NCBI GenBank assembly: GCA_948146395.1
Contig: OX411552.1
Span: 12,074,957 to 12,138,956 of the forward strand
From: Fragum whitleyi
Lineage: Eukaryota > Mollusca > Bivalvia > Cardiida > Cardiidae
Reading direction: 5' to 3'
Length of the DNA stretch: 64,000 nt
Both the position numbers and the translations under genes were made by a program. Shown here piece by piece: positions 24,501-33,328 of this stretch. Under the pieces are notes generated by a model that was not told the origin of the DNA, did not search any database, and worked only from the letters and a program-made list of their open reading frames with translations. The first letter of the stretch is position 1; each line of letters begins with the position of its first letter.

Positions 24501-27500
24501 TTTTTCAGTCAAAGTTTTTGGTTAAAGTTTTTCTAAGTCTATTAAAGGTCGAGGTCAAGGTTAAAATGTCAAGGCACTTGGTGTCTGGTGTAAGCATATC
24601 ATGTGGTGAGTGTATATATGAAGTAATGATAGGTTGCAGCTTTCAGAAAATATAAGCAAGGTTAAAGTTTTATAGTTAGAGTTTTTCTTAGTCCATAAAA
24701 GGTCAAGGTCAAGGTCAAAACGTCAAGGCACTTGGTCCTCCTGGTGAGTTTGTATATGAAGTAATGATGTCCAACGCCCACGCCGACATCTAAGGGTATG
24801 ACAATAACTTTTCCAAGACTCGGGCGAGCTAAAAATCCACTATTTCACTGACATAATTGAAATTGTAAACATCTGATTGGTTTTTGAAGATTTAGAAAGC
24901 TATTTAAGAACTTTTTTACATATCTTTTTAAAGGGAGGTAATAAAAATGGTTATTTTTGTTCACCCTGAACAATATTAGCAAAATCGGATTACCTCCCTT
25001 ATTTTCACTCAATACTCGCTCCATACACTTATTCAATTTTATTCCAAAATCACTACAAAATCATTTATCTTGTCGATATCAAGATGTTATTAACTGTAGA
25101 AAGACCATAACATGTAACCAGAAAAAAATAATTTGATAGATATTCAAAAATTTTGGTGATTTATTGAAAAATTTAGGCCAAATCATTAATAGATTATCAA
25201 ATTTGTGTCCATGAAAAATTTATTAAACTTATCATGTACACTTTGTGTCCATAAAATAACGCATTTATTCATCTTCTTTAATGCTTTCCAGTGGTTTATC
25301 TAGAAATAAGGGTAGATCAAAATCTTATTCCCTAATTTCGTTTATCTCACCCTGTCTGATGTTGTCTTATAAGTGGTGTCATTATGAGAATTGCCAAGCA
25401 ATCACAAACAAAATGACACACACTAAGAAACTTTGTCCCAAAACCTTTACATTTTATGTCTTTTTTGCACTAAACTAAAGATTGAAGAAGTAGAAAAATT
25501 TATTTGTGTTCTTTTTGGAGTAAGATGGATTGATATTTCATTTATTGAACAACAAAGGTTATATTTTCACTCATGGCTCCACCACTCATGAAAGTTTAGG
25601 TTTTGTTATTCACTATAAAAAAGAATAAATCTTCCATTGACACAAACCATTATCCTCTATATTAACAACAGACAAAAATAAAAGAACAAACAAAAAAAAT
25701 GTTTTTATTTGTTAAAGAATGACTTATTTAATAAATTCCATATTTCATGACCATTTGTATAATATTGTCAATTTCCTTATTAAGCCTTGTAACTACAGCT
25801 TTGATCAAGCTGTAAATACAAGATTTTGAAATAAAGTGACCGAAATTCTCTACATATACAATGTATCTACTTACATGAACATTGTCACAATCCACAACAT
25901 TCAGCTCTTCCAGTGTCAGGGGATGCTCTGGATCATTTATACACCGAATTATGTCTGAAAGCAAAAAATGACCAACAGTTAACCCATACCAAGACGACAA
26001 TGTTTTAGGTAGATTTATACAAATATTTTTTAACCCTTGTCATGCTGAATAAATTTTGGCAAAAAATTTGCATGGAAATCAAAGGACTAGTAGAATTGGA
26101 ATAACCAAATGTTCGTCAATTTTCTTTGGAAAAACTAAATCTATTGACAATTCTGGTGTGAAAGTGACATACAGGTGGTGTAGGCTAAGATCAGACTGCA
26201 CATATGTGCAGGCTGATTTTTGTCTATACCTCCTGCCAACGCAGGAATATTCCGGGTTCAGCATGACAAGGGTTAATTTGGTAAAAGTTGAAAGTCAATG
26301 TTCCTACATTGAATTGTAAAAATAATCAAATTGATTGTGTCAGAAATGTCTTCATTTACCACAATGACTTTACTATTATTATTGGAAGATAACTGTTAAA
26401 TTTGTGATAGCCCTCTTTCTCATCAATTTGTGCCTTCTCATTGGATTCATGCATGTCACATCTCTTATATAATGAGGATTTTTGTAGAACCTAACTGTGT
26501 CAAGTTTTACTTCATGTGAAAAATGAAGAAAAAATTTAAAATTATGTTATCTTTTCCAGTATAAGAAAATTATAAATGAATTTAAAGAAATTCCAACTTT
26601 TCTAAAATGGCCAACTAATTTCGTCATACCATCTTTGAAACTAATGTCTGTGTCTGCAACTTGTGCAAATCTTAGAGTTGAAAATTATCATGTGGACTTA
26701 AGTTTATTTTAAAGATAGTGAAGAGAAAAAAGAATGGGACAAATTTTTTCTAAAAATCCCAAATTAGCTCCCTCAATTGGATCCACGAATCCAATGAGAA
26801 ACTCTTGTCAGAATTAGACTGGCCTCCCTATTGCACTTTAGAGTAAAATTCTGAAATAAATTAGTTAACTATGATTATTTTTTGTTTATTTTACATTAGA
26901 TAACATAACTCTACAATAGAAATTTAGAAAATTAAGAAAATATTTTGATGTTCACTTTTTATCAAGGTGACTGGTCAGCTCAGCCCATTTTCAACTCCGC
27001 AAATCAGCCCAGCATATAACTTGGCCCAATTTAATTTTATGTCAAAGCCTTCTTATTTATTCAATATTTTTATTACAAATACTAAAGTATTCAAACTTCA
27101 TTCAGCTTTAAGGAAATTTACGTATTCATCAGAAAATTAAAAGTTTAAATTGAAATTTAAGGACCATTCTTAAATTTGTACATAATCAAACAGTAATTCA
27201 ATAAAATCTTATTAAAAAGACAATATATATATATTTAATAATAAAGATAAACCCATTACGGTATAATAGCGTCTCTTGTACAAAACTTGTACATATTTTA
27301 TCATAAAAATAATCTATGTTACCATAGACTATATATTGGGGCCGAGTTGACTGGGCCGAGTTATTCATGGGCCGAGTTGCCTGGTAACCTTTATCAATGT
27401 ACACACAGGTGATATTTTTAAGATGCACGAATCTTGAAGAAAAGAGTATAATGTTTGGCACACACATCAGCCTACAGTAGTCCAAATATTTAGACGTCTA

Positions 27501-27782
27501 CACATGCACCATTCTTTATCTAATATTTACTATTCTGACATTTCATGTTTTACCTTCGTTATTGCAATGTAACGTCCCGACATACACGATAAAAGTCAAA
27601 ATGTAAAATAACGCATGTCGGGTCTTATAAATAGGACTACAGCCTACAAAGGCCTACAAACCAAAAATTTCCCTGTCATCAATTTTCTCTGATACTTCAT
27701 CATCCTCGTCCTCCGGTCGTTTTTCACGTTCTTTAGTTCTCTCATACACCAAAGGGTTCGCGTTATCGAGGGAACCGCTCAT
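18546..27782 (-). CDS. CIAO2B: CIAO2B / MIP18 family protein, complete (5 exons)
   Basis: Member of the MIP18 (FAM96B, DUF59) family, part of the cytosolic iron-sulfur targeting complex that hands Fe-S clusters to nuclear and cytosolic apoproteins. Minus-strand exons, all in phase with GT-AG ends: 27782-27662, 25954-25875, 20065-19940, 19421-19376, 18652-18546 (480 nt, 159 codons plus TAG; the human protein is 163). The protein starts [20 protein letters not shown], followed by an acidic stretch. Family motifs are [16 protein letters not shown] (about residues 45-60), [18 protein letters not shown] with the conserved Cys at residue 86, [20 protein letters not shown], and [18 protein letters not shown] near the end. 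The start is the ATG at 27782-27780 that places NANPL at the usual position. The introns are packed with repeats; intron 2 alone is about 5.8 kb. The gene is divergent from the Schlafen-like gene, with a nested transposon between them. Confidence 0.95.
18899..19200. repeat. Dispersed TTTTGACCCTAAAAATC repeat
   Basis: The phrase TTTTGACCCTAAAAATCGA is repeated twice here and recurs near 42785-42920 and 47936-48245. This part of the last CIAO2B intron has no exon. Confidence 0.5.
19230..19360. repeat. Foldback element H, copy 3
   Basis: A near-perfect hairpin with arms containing CAAATTATACCCCACTTTGC and its complement, and the outer arm TGTGTTCTTGAATGACC. It ends about 15 bases into the last CIAO2B intron, immediately downstream of the exon 4 donor (19375 on the minus strand). 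Confidence 0.85.
19432..19740. mobile_element. TA-flanked MITE family S, truncated copy
   Basis: Reverse orientation. It begins CAGTTAGTGATATCGTGAAG and keeps CTCCACTCATTCATTCCAGA and TAATTTTGTTCATTTTGTTC. The far terminal repeat is not found. It lies in the CIAO2B intron between exons 3 and 4. Confidence 0.6.
20157..20348 (-). repeat. Dispersed repeat, inverted copy of 43-230
   Basis: Reverse complement of the element at the left edge of the window, with a few substitutions and a three-base length change. It sits in CIAO2B intron 2, about 90 bp upstream of exon 3 in gene direction. Confidence 0.8.
20349..20935 (+). repeat. Tandem-unit element T3
   Basis: Repeated phrases (AATAAACCCCGCCCTGCCAT, AAAGGGTCACCCAGGGAACA, TTTCATTGAAATTTGCCCAG) are followed by GACGACTCACGACGGACGAC and the tail GGTGAGCTAAAAAGG. 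The head is not preserved. Positions 20565-20606 match the reverse of window bases 1-42. Confidence 0.65.
21490..21888. mobile_element. TA-flanked MITE family S, best copy
   Basis: About 400 bp. The terminal repeats CAGTTAATAACATCGTGAAA and, reversed, CAGTTAGTTACATCGTGAAA differ by two bases and are flanked by TA. The interior words GAGCGAGTTTTGAGTGAAAT and GGAGCGCTGAGTGAGCGAT are present. Short inverted repeats and TA duplication fit mobilisation by a Tc1/mariner-type transposase. It is in CIAO2B intron 2. Confidence 0.85.
22793..22840. repeat. Foldback family N core
   Basis: AACCAAGGTTTCCTTATGA faces TTCATTAGGAAACATCGGTT. The arms differ by few bases. It lies in CIAO2B intron 2. Confidence 0.65.
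23239..24034 (+). mobile_element. Tandem-unit element T4
   Basis: The head is ACAAGAGTGCCATAGTCACA then ATACGCCGCCA. Body units contain CCAAGTTTCATTTAAATAAA, AGGAGGAGTTGC and CAATTTCAATAAGCCCCAG. The tail has repeated GACGGA-type motifs, then TGGCGGCGTATAAAAAT. TGGCGGCGTAT is the exact complement of the head ATACGCCGCCA, so the two ends can pair. It is in CIAO2B intron 2. Confidence 0.8.
24040..24835 (+). repeat. Tandem-unit element T5
   Basis: About four units of roughly 150-180 bp with AAGGTTAAAGTTTTTGGTTA, GTCCATAAAAGGTCAAGGTC and TATATGAAGTAATGATG. It ends ACTCGGGCGAGCTAAAAATC. The head is missing or has merged with T4. Confidence 0.65.
24841..25096. mobile_element. TA-flanked MITE family S, half copy
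   Basis: Reverse orientation, ending CAAGATGTTATTAACTG before TA. It contains ACTCAATACTCGCTCCATAC and GTTCACCCTGAACAATATTA. The other half is absent. Confidence 0.65.
25265..25650. repeat. Dispersed repeat with GAACAACAAAAG hairpin
   Basis: It matches in order the better copy at about 60510-60910: TTTAATGCTTT..GTGG, TTTATCTCACCCTGTCTGA, GAACAACAAAGGTTATATTT and CTCATGGCTCC. Another partial copy is at about 43070-43180. No coding sense. Confidence 0.55.
26030..26276. mobile_element. TTAA MITE family R, complete copy
   Basis: Target TTAA lies at 26030-26033 and 26273-26276. The ends are CCCTTGTCATGCTGAA and its exact complement TTCAGCATGACAAGGG, 16 bp. The interior hairpin GATCAGACTGCACATATGTG and CAGGCTGAT recurs in partial copies near 34083-34180 and 38200-38306. 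Likely mobilised by a piggyBac-type enzyme. It is in CIAO2B intron 1. Confidence 0.85.
26277..27661. other. CIAO2B intron 1, no further gene seen
   Basis: Low-complexity AT-rich intron sequence without a recognisable exon or well-defined mobile element. Confidence 0.45.
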
Positions 27783-28303
27783 CGTTTGTGAGTCTGGTGT
27801 AGACTAGTCTGAATCTGAAAGTGTTATGTTTATTTGAACTGGTACCTCGATGTCTAGTATCGATAGATCTAGGGGCAGTAACCCAGTCCAATGTTTATTT
27901 TCCGCACCTTTTTTATCATAAGGAAATATTAACCGAACAAGATGAAAAATGCTTTCTTTTTTTCAACCACCCTTTTCATCAAAACACAAAACAAACATAA
28001 TGTACTGATTGAGAATCTAGATAATGAAGAGTAGAAATTGTGGTAACTTTTCATATTATGTGTCCAAAACAGGGGTCTTGATAATCACCCCGGGACGCAC
28101 CGGGACACCACGGGACACCTCGGGACGTTTCATATATAAAAAATTGGTACAGATATTTTCAAAAATTAAATTCAGTAAAGAGCAAATTCTTATCAAGAAC
28201 GGACAAAATCGAAAATATACTGACTAACTCAATATCAAACAGGACTTTTCATCTTCTTGATGCAATTATAAAAGATAAAGAAATATTAAATTCAATAAGC
28301 AAA

Positions 28304-30265
28304 TTGAACAACAACAAAGCGTCTGGATTAGATTGTATTAGAAATGAAATGCTAAAATCAGGTGCCTCAAGTTTAATTCCATGTCTAAAGAAATTATTCA
28401 ATCTAGTATTTTCATCGGGCATTTATCCAGTGTCGTGGGCTACAAGTTACATAACTCCAATTTTTAAATCAGGTGATAGTTCACTTCCAGAAAATTATCG
28501 CGGTATCGCAATATCTTCTAATATAGGAAAACTTTTCAACATGATTCTGAATAACAGACTGGATACATTTTTGGAAGAAAATGAAATCATTGATAAAGTT
28601 CAAATTGGCTTTACAAAAGGGTCTAGGACATCGGACCACATGTTTGTTTTAAAATCTTTAATTGATAAGTATACTTGTGAGAAAGGGGGTAAACTTTTCG
28701 CTTGCTTTATTGACTTTCAAAAAGCCTTTGACTCAGTTATTCACCCTGGGCTTCAATTCAAACTGAATGAACTACATATCAATGGAAAGTTTTATGACAT
28801 TATTAAAGATTTATATGCAAAGAATAAACTATGTGTTCGGATTGGTGAAAATCGCAGTGACTTTTTCGAATCATGTGTAGGAGTACGCCAAGGAGATGTA
28901 TTGAGTCCGAATTTGTTCAAAATTTTTATAAATGATTTACCAAAATACCTTGAAGGTACTCCTGGTCAAGTGTATATTAATGATATTGCATTAAATTGTT
29001 TAATGTATGCAGATGACATAGTTTTACTTTCATCGTCAGCTTCTGGATTACAAGAAAAACTGAATAGATTAAATACCTTCTGTCAAGACTGGTGTTTAGA
29101 AGTCAATGTTTCAAAGACAAAAGTTTTAACCTTCAATAAACCAGGAAAATTGATCAAAAATAATTTTTATTTTGGAGAAGATTGTCTTGAAAACGTCAAA
29201 AATTATCGATACTTGGGAGTATATTTTTCTATTAATGGAAATTTTGAATTTGGTACTAAAGATATTTTTAACAGATCATTGAAAGCATCTTTCAAACTTA
29301 CAAAACTAACAACGTCTGCTGAGCCATCTGTAAATACCAGTTTGCATTTATATGACCATCTCATCAAACCAATAATACTGTATGGATCTGAGATATGGGG
29401 AACGTTTAAAACTTGCAGTGCATCTTGCAATAGAGGTGGTGCTTTTATATTTGAAGATATTTACAAAAACAATATTGCGGACAAATCACAATTGAAATAC
29501 TTAAAATACATTTTAGGCGTAAATAAAAACTCAACCAACTTGGCAGTTATGTCAGAAACGGGAAGATATCCCATGTATTTTTCAATTATAATTAACATTC
29601 TTAAATATTTATATAGGTTGGAAAATACGCCAAACACTTTATTGAAAGAATCATATGCAACTGTCAAAACCTTGCATTTTTCTGGATTTCAATCTTGGTA
29701 TTCTTCCGCTTTATTTATTCTCCAAAACCTAAAGCTTGATATTACATCTTGTAGGAATCTTTCGGAGTCACGTTTCATATGTATTGTAAAATCTAATTTA
29801 ATCAAAGGGTTTTTGAATTATTGGTGTATTGAAAGTAATGATAAATCAAAAGAAGGTAAATTAGATACATATTTTTTACTCAAGCCTAACTTTGGAATGG
29901 AAAAATATCTTGAATTAGAGAATTTTATATCCAGAAAATCAATATGCAAATTAAGAATAAGCGCCCATAGTCTGTTAATAGAAAGTGGAAGATATTCCAA
30001 AAATAGTAAATTGCCAAGAGAAAAAAGATTGTGCAAATTTTGTAATATGGGTAAAATTGAAAATGAATTTCACTTTTTAACAGAATGTCCATTTTATATT
30101 GATGAGAGACTGGATCTATTCAAACTTGTTAAAGATTTCAATCACCAATTTATGTTGTTAGGAAATGATGAAAAAGCATTGTGGCTGCTGACCCAAGAAA
30201 ATCTTGCAATCCTTTCTGCTCTTGGGACTTATATTAATAAGTGCTTTCACAAAAGAAATAATTAG
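28304..30265 (+). CDS. LINE reverse transcriptase ORF (partial, intact frame)
   Basis: 653 codons free of stops. The same frame is also open upstream to the truncation at about 28143, so the TTG at 28304 is not a real start. It encodes the RNA-dependent DNA polymerase that copies the element RNA at a nicked target. Visible blocks by residue from 28304: NNNKASGLDCIRNEML (2-17), FIDFQKAFDS with the first catalytic Asp (135-144), GVRQGDVLSPNLF (193-205), YADD catalytic pair (235-238), a thumb-like region to about 420, and a C-terminal C-X2-C-X9-H-X4-C knuckle (Cys577, Cys580, His590, Cys595). The order and the C-terminal knuckle fit CR1/Jockey-group LINEs. The apurinic endonuclease domain is absent. 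The frame shows no decay, suggesting a recent insertion. Confidence 0.92.
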   Translation: MNNNKASGLDCIRNEMLKSGASSLIPCLKKLFNLVFSSGIYPVSWATSYITPIFKSGDSSLPENYRGIAISSNIGKLFNMILNNRLDTFLEENEIIDKVQIGFTKGSRTSDHMFVLKSLIDKYTCEKGGKLFACFIDFQKAFDSVIHPGLQFKLNELHINGKFYDIIKDLYAKNKLCVRIGENRSDFFESCVGVRQGDVLSPNLFKIFINDLPKYLEGTPGQVYINDIALNCLMYADDIVLLSSSASGLQEKLNRLNTFCQDWCLEVNVSKTKVLTFNKPGKLIKNNFYFGEDCLENVKNYRYLGVYFSINGNFEFGTKDIFNRSLKASFKLTKLTTSAEPSVNTSLHLYDHLIKPIILYGSEIWGTFKTCSASCNRGGAFIFEDIYKNNIADKSQLKYLKYILGVNKNSTNLAVMSETGRYPMYFSIIINILKYLYRLENTPNTLLKESYATVKTLHFSGFQSWYSSALFILQNLKLDITSCRNLSESRFICIVKSNLIKGFLNYWCIESNDKSKEGKLDTYFLLKPNFGMEKYLELENFISRKSICKLRISAHSLLIESGRYSKNSKLPREKRLCKFCNMGKIENEFHFLTECPFYIDERLDLFKLVKDFNHQFMLLGNDEKALWLLTQENLAILSALGTYINKCFHKRNN

Positions 30266-30484
30266 AATTAACAGAGAGTAAGGCCGTCAAGATTGTCCAC
30301 TATCATCCATCATGTTCATTTTGATTATACACAATTATTCATAATTGGTGCAAAGGTACCTATTGATGATTTTGTTCACTCAAATGTTTGGGTGAATTTT
30401 GTATGTTTTTTAATCATTCATTATTGTTTTTGTTTTGTAATATGTCGAATTATGCCCGTGAGGGTCCTTGATTGGTTAATAAAA

Positions 30485-30526
30485 TATTCTATTCTATTCT
30501 ATTCTATTCTATTCTATTCTATTCTA
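30485..30526 (+). repeat. (ATTCT)n LINE 3' tail
   Basis: About eight perfect ATTCT units directly after the LINE 3' UTR. Some CR1/L2/Rex-type LINEs end in short repeats rather than poly-A. Confidence 0.9.
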
Positions 30527-30586
30527 TATAAAAAGTAGGCTATAAAATCATTAGGCATTAAGAAATTGATTATATATATATACAGA

Positions 30587-31545
30587 CACCCCGGGGCTCA
30601 TAATCGTTACTGATCGTGGAATAGCATGCATTTTGATAAGAAAAAATACAATTCTTCATAATTGCCTCAACTAATAATTTGCTATAAATATTATCTAAAT
30701 GCATACACTAGCTCAACAACCATTTAATTAGGATTTAAAAAACATCATCGGGAATAAAAACAAATGCACGGAAAACATAAAATGCGAAATCTCGTAAAAT
30801 AGGAAACGCCCCGGGACTAGTTTTGTATGCAAATATATTCACGAGATCCAAAACGATTTCGGATAGGACAAGAAAACCCCAGGGACGAAATTTAAATGCA
30901 TATGCAAGCTCTAACAAAGATTTTTTTAGGATAAATAAACCCCGGGACTGATTTATATGTATATACGATCCGGAAACACCCCGGGACTTATTTCATATGC
31001 ATATAGGCCTATAATCTTATAGGATAAAGAAATACCCCGTGGGTGAATTAAGGTGCAAAAACTTCTCGCTGAATTAGAAACACCCCGGGGCCAAATATAA
31101 ATGATTTACAAGCTCAATAAAGAACTCTTACAGGATAAGAAAAGAACCCCGGGACTAATTTTATATGCATATACAAACTCACAAAGTGTTTCTGCAAAGG
31201 ATAAGAAATACCCCAGTACTTTATTCAATTGAACTTTAAACTTTCAAAAGAATTTCTTTCGGGAAGAAGAAACTTCCCTGGACTGATTTTATATGCAAAT
31301 GCGAATTCACAAATCGTTTTCTTCCGATTAGGATAAGAAACATTCTGCGACAATATTTAGTGCACGGAAATCTTAGTAAACGACTTCTCGTGAAAAAGAA
31401 ATAAACGGGAATAAATATAAGTGCATATACGAGCTTACAAAACAATTTCTCACGGGATAAGAAAAGAACCCCGGGACTTATTCTATACGCTTATGCGAAT
31501 TAACAAAACGATTTCACTAACATCCTGGTACTGAATTTAGATAAG
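30587..31545. repeat. Degenerate 63-bp tandem array
   Basis: About fifteen units, each built as GGATAAGAAA, then ACCCCGGGACT, then ATTTTATATGCATATACG, then AACTCACAAAACGATTTCTC. CCCCGGGAC-like cores start near 30589, 30747, 30808, 30876, 30938, 30977, 31034, 31081, 31146, 31209, 31273, 31341, 31405, 31468 and 31531. Most intervals are 61-68 bp. The same core is tightly reiterated at both ends of the host element. The period is a multiple of three, which explains fair-length open frames on the minus strand. I do not regard them as genes. Confidence 0.85.
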
Positions 31546-31721
31546 TAAATAACTCGTAAAATAGTAAATACGTACGTTTGTTTAAGTAGTATTCATAATA
31601 TCCATCTTTATTATTTATCATTATTGCATAAATCTCATATTTGATGCGTCCCGGGGTGTCTTGGGAGTCCCGGGGTGTCCCGGTGCGTCCCGGGGTGAAT
31701 ATTAAGACCGCCAAAACAGGG

Positions 31722-33318
31722 ACCAGAAAAACAAAACCTAACAGCTCCTTTATTACGATGAAAAGGATACATTTAAAACGTATCCACCTTTGTCCAAAAC
31801 TCTGCGATTTACACTGGAAGGAAAATGACTTAATTAAGTTTAACTTAAATTGCAACCCTGCAGAATTATAGCTAGAGTGGGTATTTTGGAATCCAAATTG
31901 AAATATTTCACTTGTCCAAGCACAAACCCTGTAATGTTGCTGTCATTGGAATTGTCTCGTCGAGGCAATTCAAATAGGTACCCACAGCATAGGGTTTCAA
32001 TTACCTATTTGTTGATTGCCGGGGACCTTTTTAATCCCTGATGGATTGTTACCCCCTTCTTATAATTGTCTTCACTTCTCCAGGTCCAGTCGAGTTACAG
32101 TACTAAACATTAGACAGGTAGAAATGCTTAAATTCGACCAATATGAATTTGTCAATTTACTTTTGAAATGGTCCACTTTCTTTCACTATATAATTCCGTC
32201 TGGTAAATTGTTCCATGTATAAATTGTTCTTAGTGCAAACAACTTTTAGGCAATGTTTCAGGTTTCCTGAAGATTCAGCAAAAGTAAAAAAGGGAGGTCA
32301 ACATCATCAATATAGTGAATGATCTAGAAAACTTGGATGACATCAAACCCTTGTCATCTGTACTTGAGTGGTGGAAGATTTAGCTCTCCAAGTCGATCAG
32401 GATAATTTAAATCTCTCAGTTCAGGAACTAAACGAGTAGTCATGCATTGTACATTTTCAATTATCTGTTTACATGTCTTACTGACTGGATATGCCACTAG
32501 TCAAGATGTGATCTGACCAATGACTTATGAAGTGTCAAAAATAAGTGGTTGTCTATTATACAGTGATTGGGAAAGAATTTTAGAATCTTTGAAAATCAAT
32601 GTGACATAAAGAAAACTAATGTAACTGTTAGAGTGTAGGATTACTCTAATACTTACTATATCAAAATTCAATGTGACAAGGGTCCACTCCTTGATTAAAA
32701 CAATGTGACATTCAGGGCTTACTCAGGGTCAAAATTTCTTTTAGCCAACACTTAAGCCAATTAATTTTTTTTAGCCAATTTGTGGGACTTTTAGCCAATC
32801 TTTAGTCAGAAAATGGGCTGGAATAACATATAAGGAATCTTAACCTTTTTAAGTTTATTTATTTATATATTATACACATATTCCTTAGTTATAAGATAAG
32901 ATTATTAATTTAATAAATACCAAGAGGCTCTCTTTACTTTTTTAAGTTTGTTTATTTTTATATTGTAAAATATGTATATCAAATAGCATATTCAAAGCAG
33001 TAGCATGTGTACACAAGTGTGTAATAAAAAATACATTTCAGCACTAAAAAATCATTTTTGATACTGTACATTTACAAGTAGTTTACATTCAAAGGTTGCT
33101 TAATTCTATTTTTTTAGACAGATTTTAAGAATGTTGATGTATTGCATCAACATCAGTATTCTACAATTCTTCTTTTCAAGAAGCTTTTATCAAATGAGAT
33201 CCCTCCCAATATTTTTGGCTTCATCTGGATCACAGGACACTTTAAGCGTTTATTCCTAATAGTTGAGCAATAAAAGACTATTAATGACCTCTTGTTTTTT
33301 ATTTTTTGCTGAATTTTA
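31722..33318. other. Upstream region of the Schlafen-like gene
   Basis: Apart from the LINE fragment, it holds a foldback at about 31930-32005 (GGAATTGTCTC and GAGGCAATTC arms). The acceptor TTTTAG at 33314-33319 implies at least one non-coding 5' exon in or beyond this stretch. I could not place it or a promoter. Confidence 0.4.
32260..32590 (-). pseudogene. LINE reverse transcriptase fragment
   Basis: The reverse complement reads KSLVRSHLD, then after a frame break NVQCMTTRLVPELRDLNYPD and RLGELNLPPLKYR, a stop, then GFDVIQVF. This is the characteristic segment after the polymerase domain in CR1/Jockey-like LINEs. Stops and a frameshift show it is dead. It is distinct from the LINE at 28143-30535. 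Confidence 0.8.
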
Positions 33319-33328
33319 GGAATGAAAA

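Larger units (their letters stand above)
28143..30535 (+). mobile_element. 5'-truncated CR1/Jockey-like LINE with target duplication
   Basis: Non-LTR retrotransposon inserted into the first unit of the CCCCGGGAC element. TATATAAAAA occurs at both its 5' edge (about 28133-28142) and its 3' edge (about 30526-30535). It has a reverse transcriptase frame, a short 3' UTR with AATAAA near 30478, and an ATTCT repeat tail. The endonuclease part is missing because of 5' truncation. Confidence 0.85.
28064..31721. mobile_element. CCCCGGGAC terminal-inverted-repeat element with internal array
   Basis: The left end at about 28074 starts GGTCTTGATAATCACCCCGG and continues GACGCACCGGGACACC. The right end at about 31709, reversed, starts GGTCTTAATATTCACCCCGG and continues GACGCACCGGGACACC. 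Two mismatches are seen over the first 36 bases. Both sides are flanked by CCAAAACAGGG (28064-28074 and 31711-31721), a target duplication of about 9-11 bp, the size seen with Mutator-like elements. Without the LINE nested inside, the element is about 1.25 kb and consists mainly of a 63-bp tandem array. No transposase is encoded. I know of no named family matching it. Confidence 0.8.

Noticed and set aside
25728..26000. Single 90-codon minus-strand ORF
   Set aside because: Only 25875-25954 is CIAO2B exon 2; the rest is intron.
28024..28227. 67-codon ORF upstream of the LINE
   Set aside because: It spans the terminal repeat and truncated LINE sequence out of the LINE frame.
30735..31445. Minus-strand frames that could look like a 21-residue peptide repeat
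   Set aside because: The 63-bp period is a multiple of three, so open frames arise from the array itself. No start, splice or family evidence.
31517..31855. 112-codon minus-strand open frame containing FTPGRTGTPRDS
   Set aside because: The peptide is a translation of the terminal inverted repeat and appears on the other strand at 28024-28227 for the same reason.
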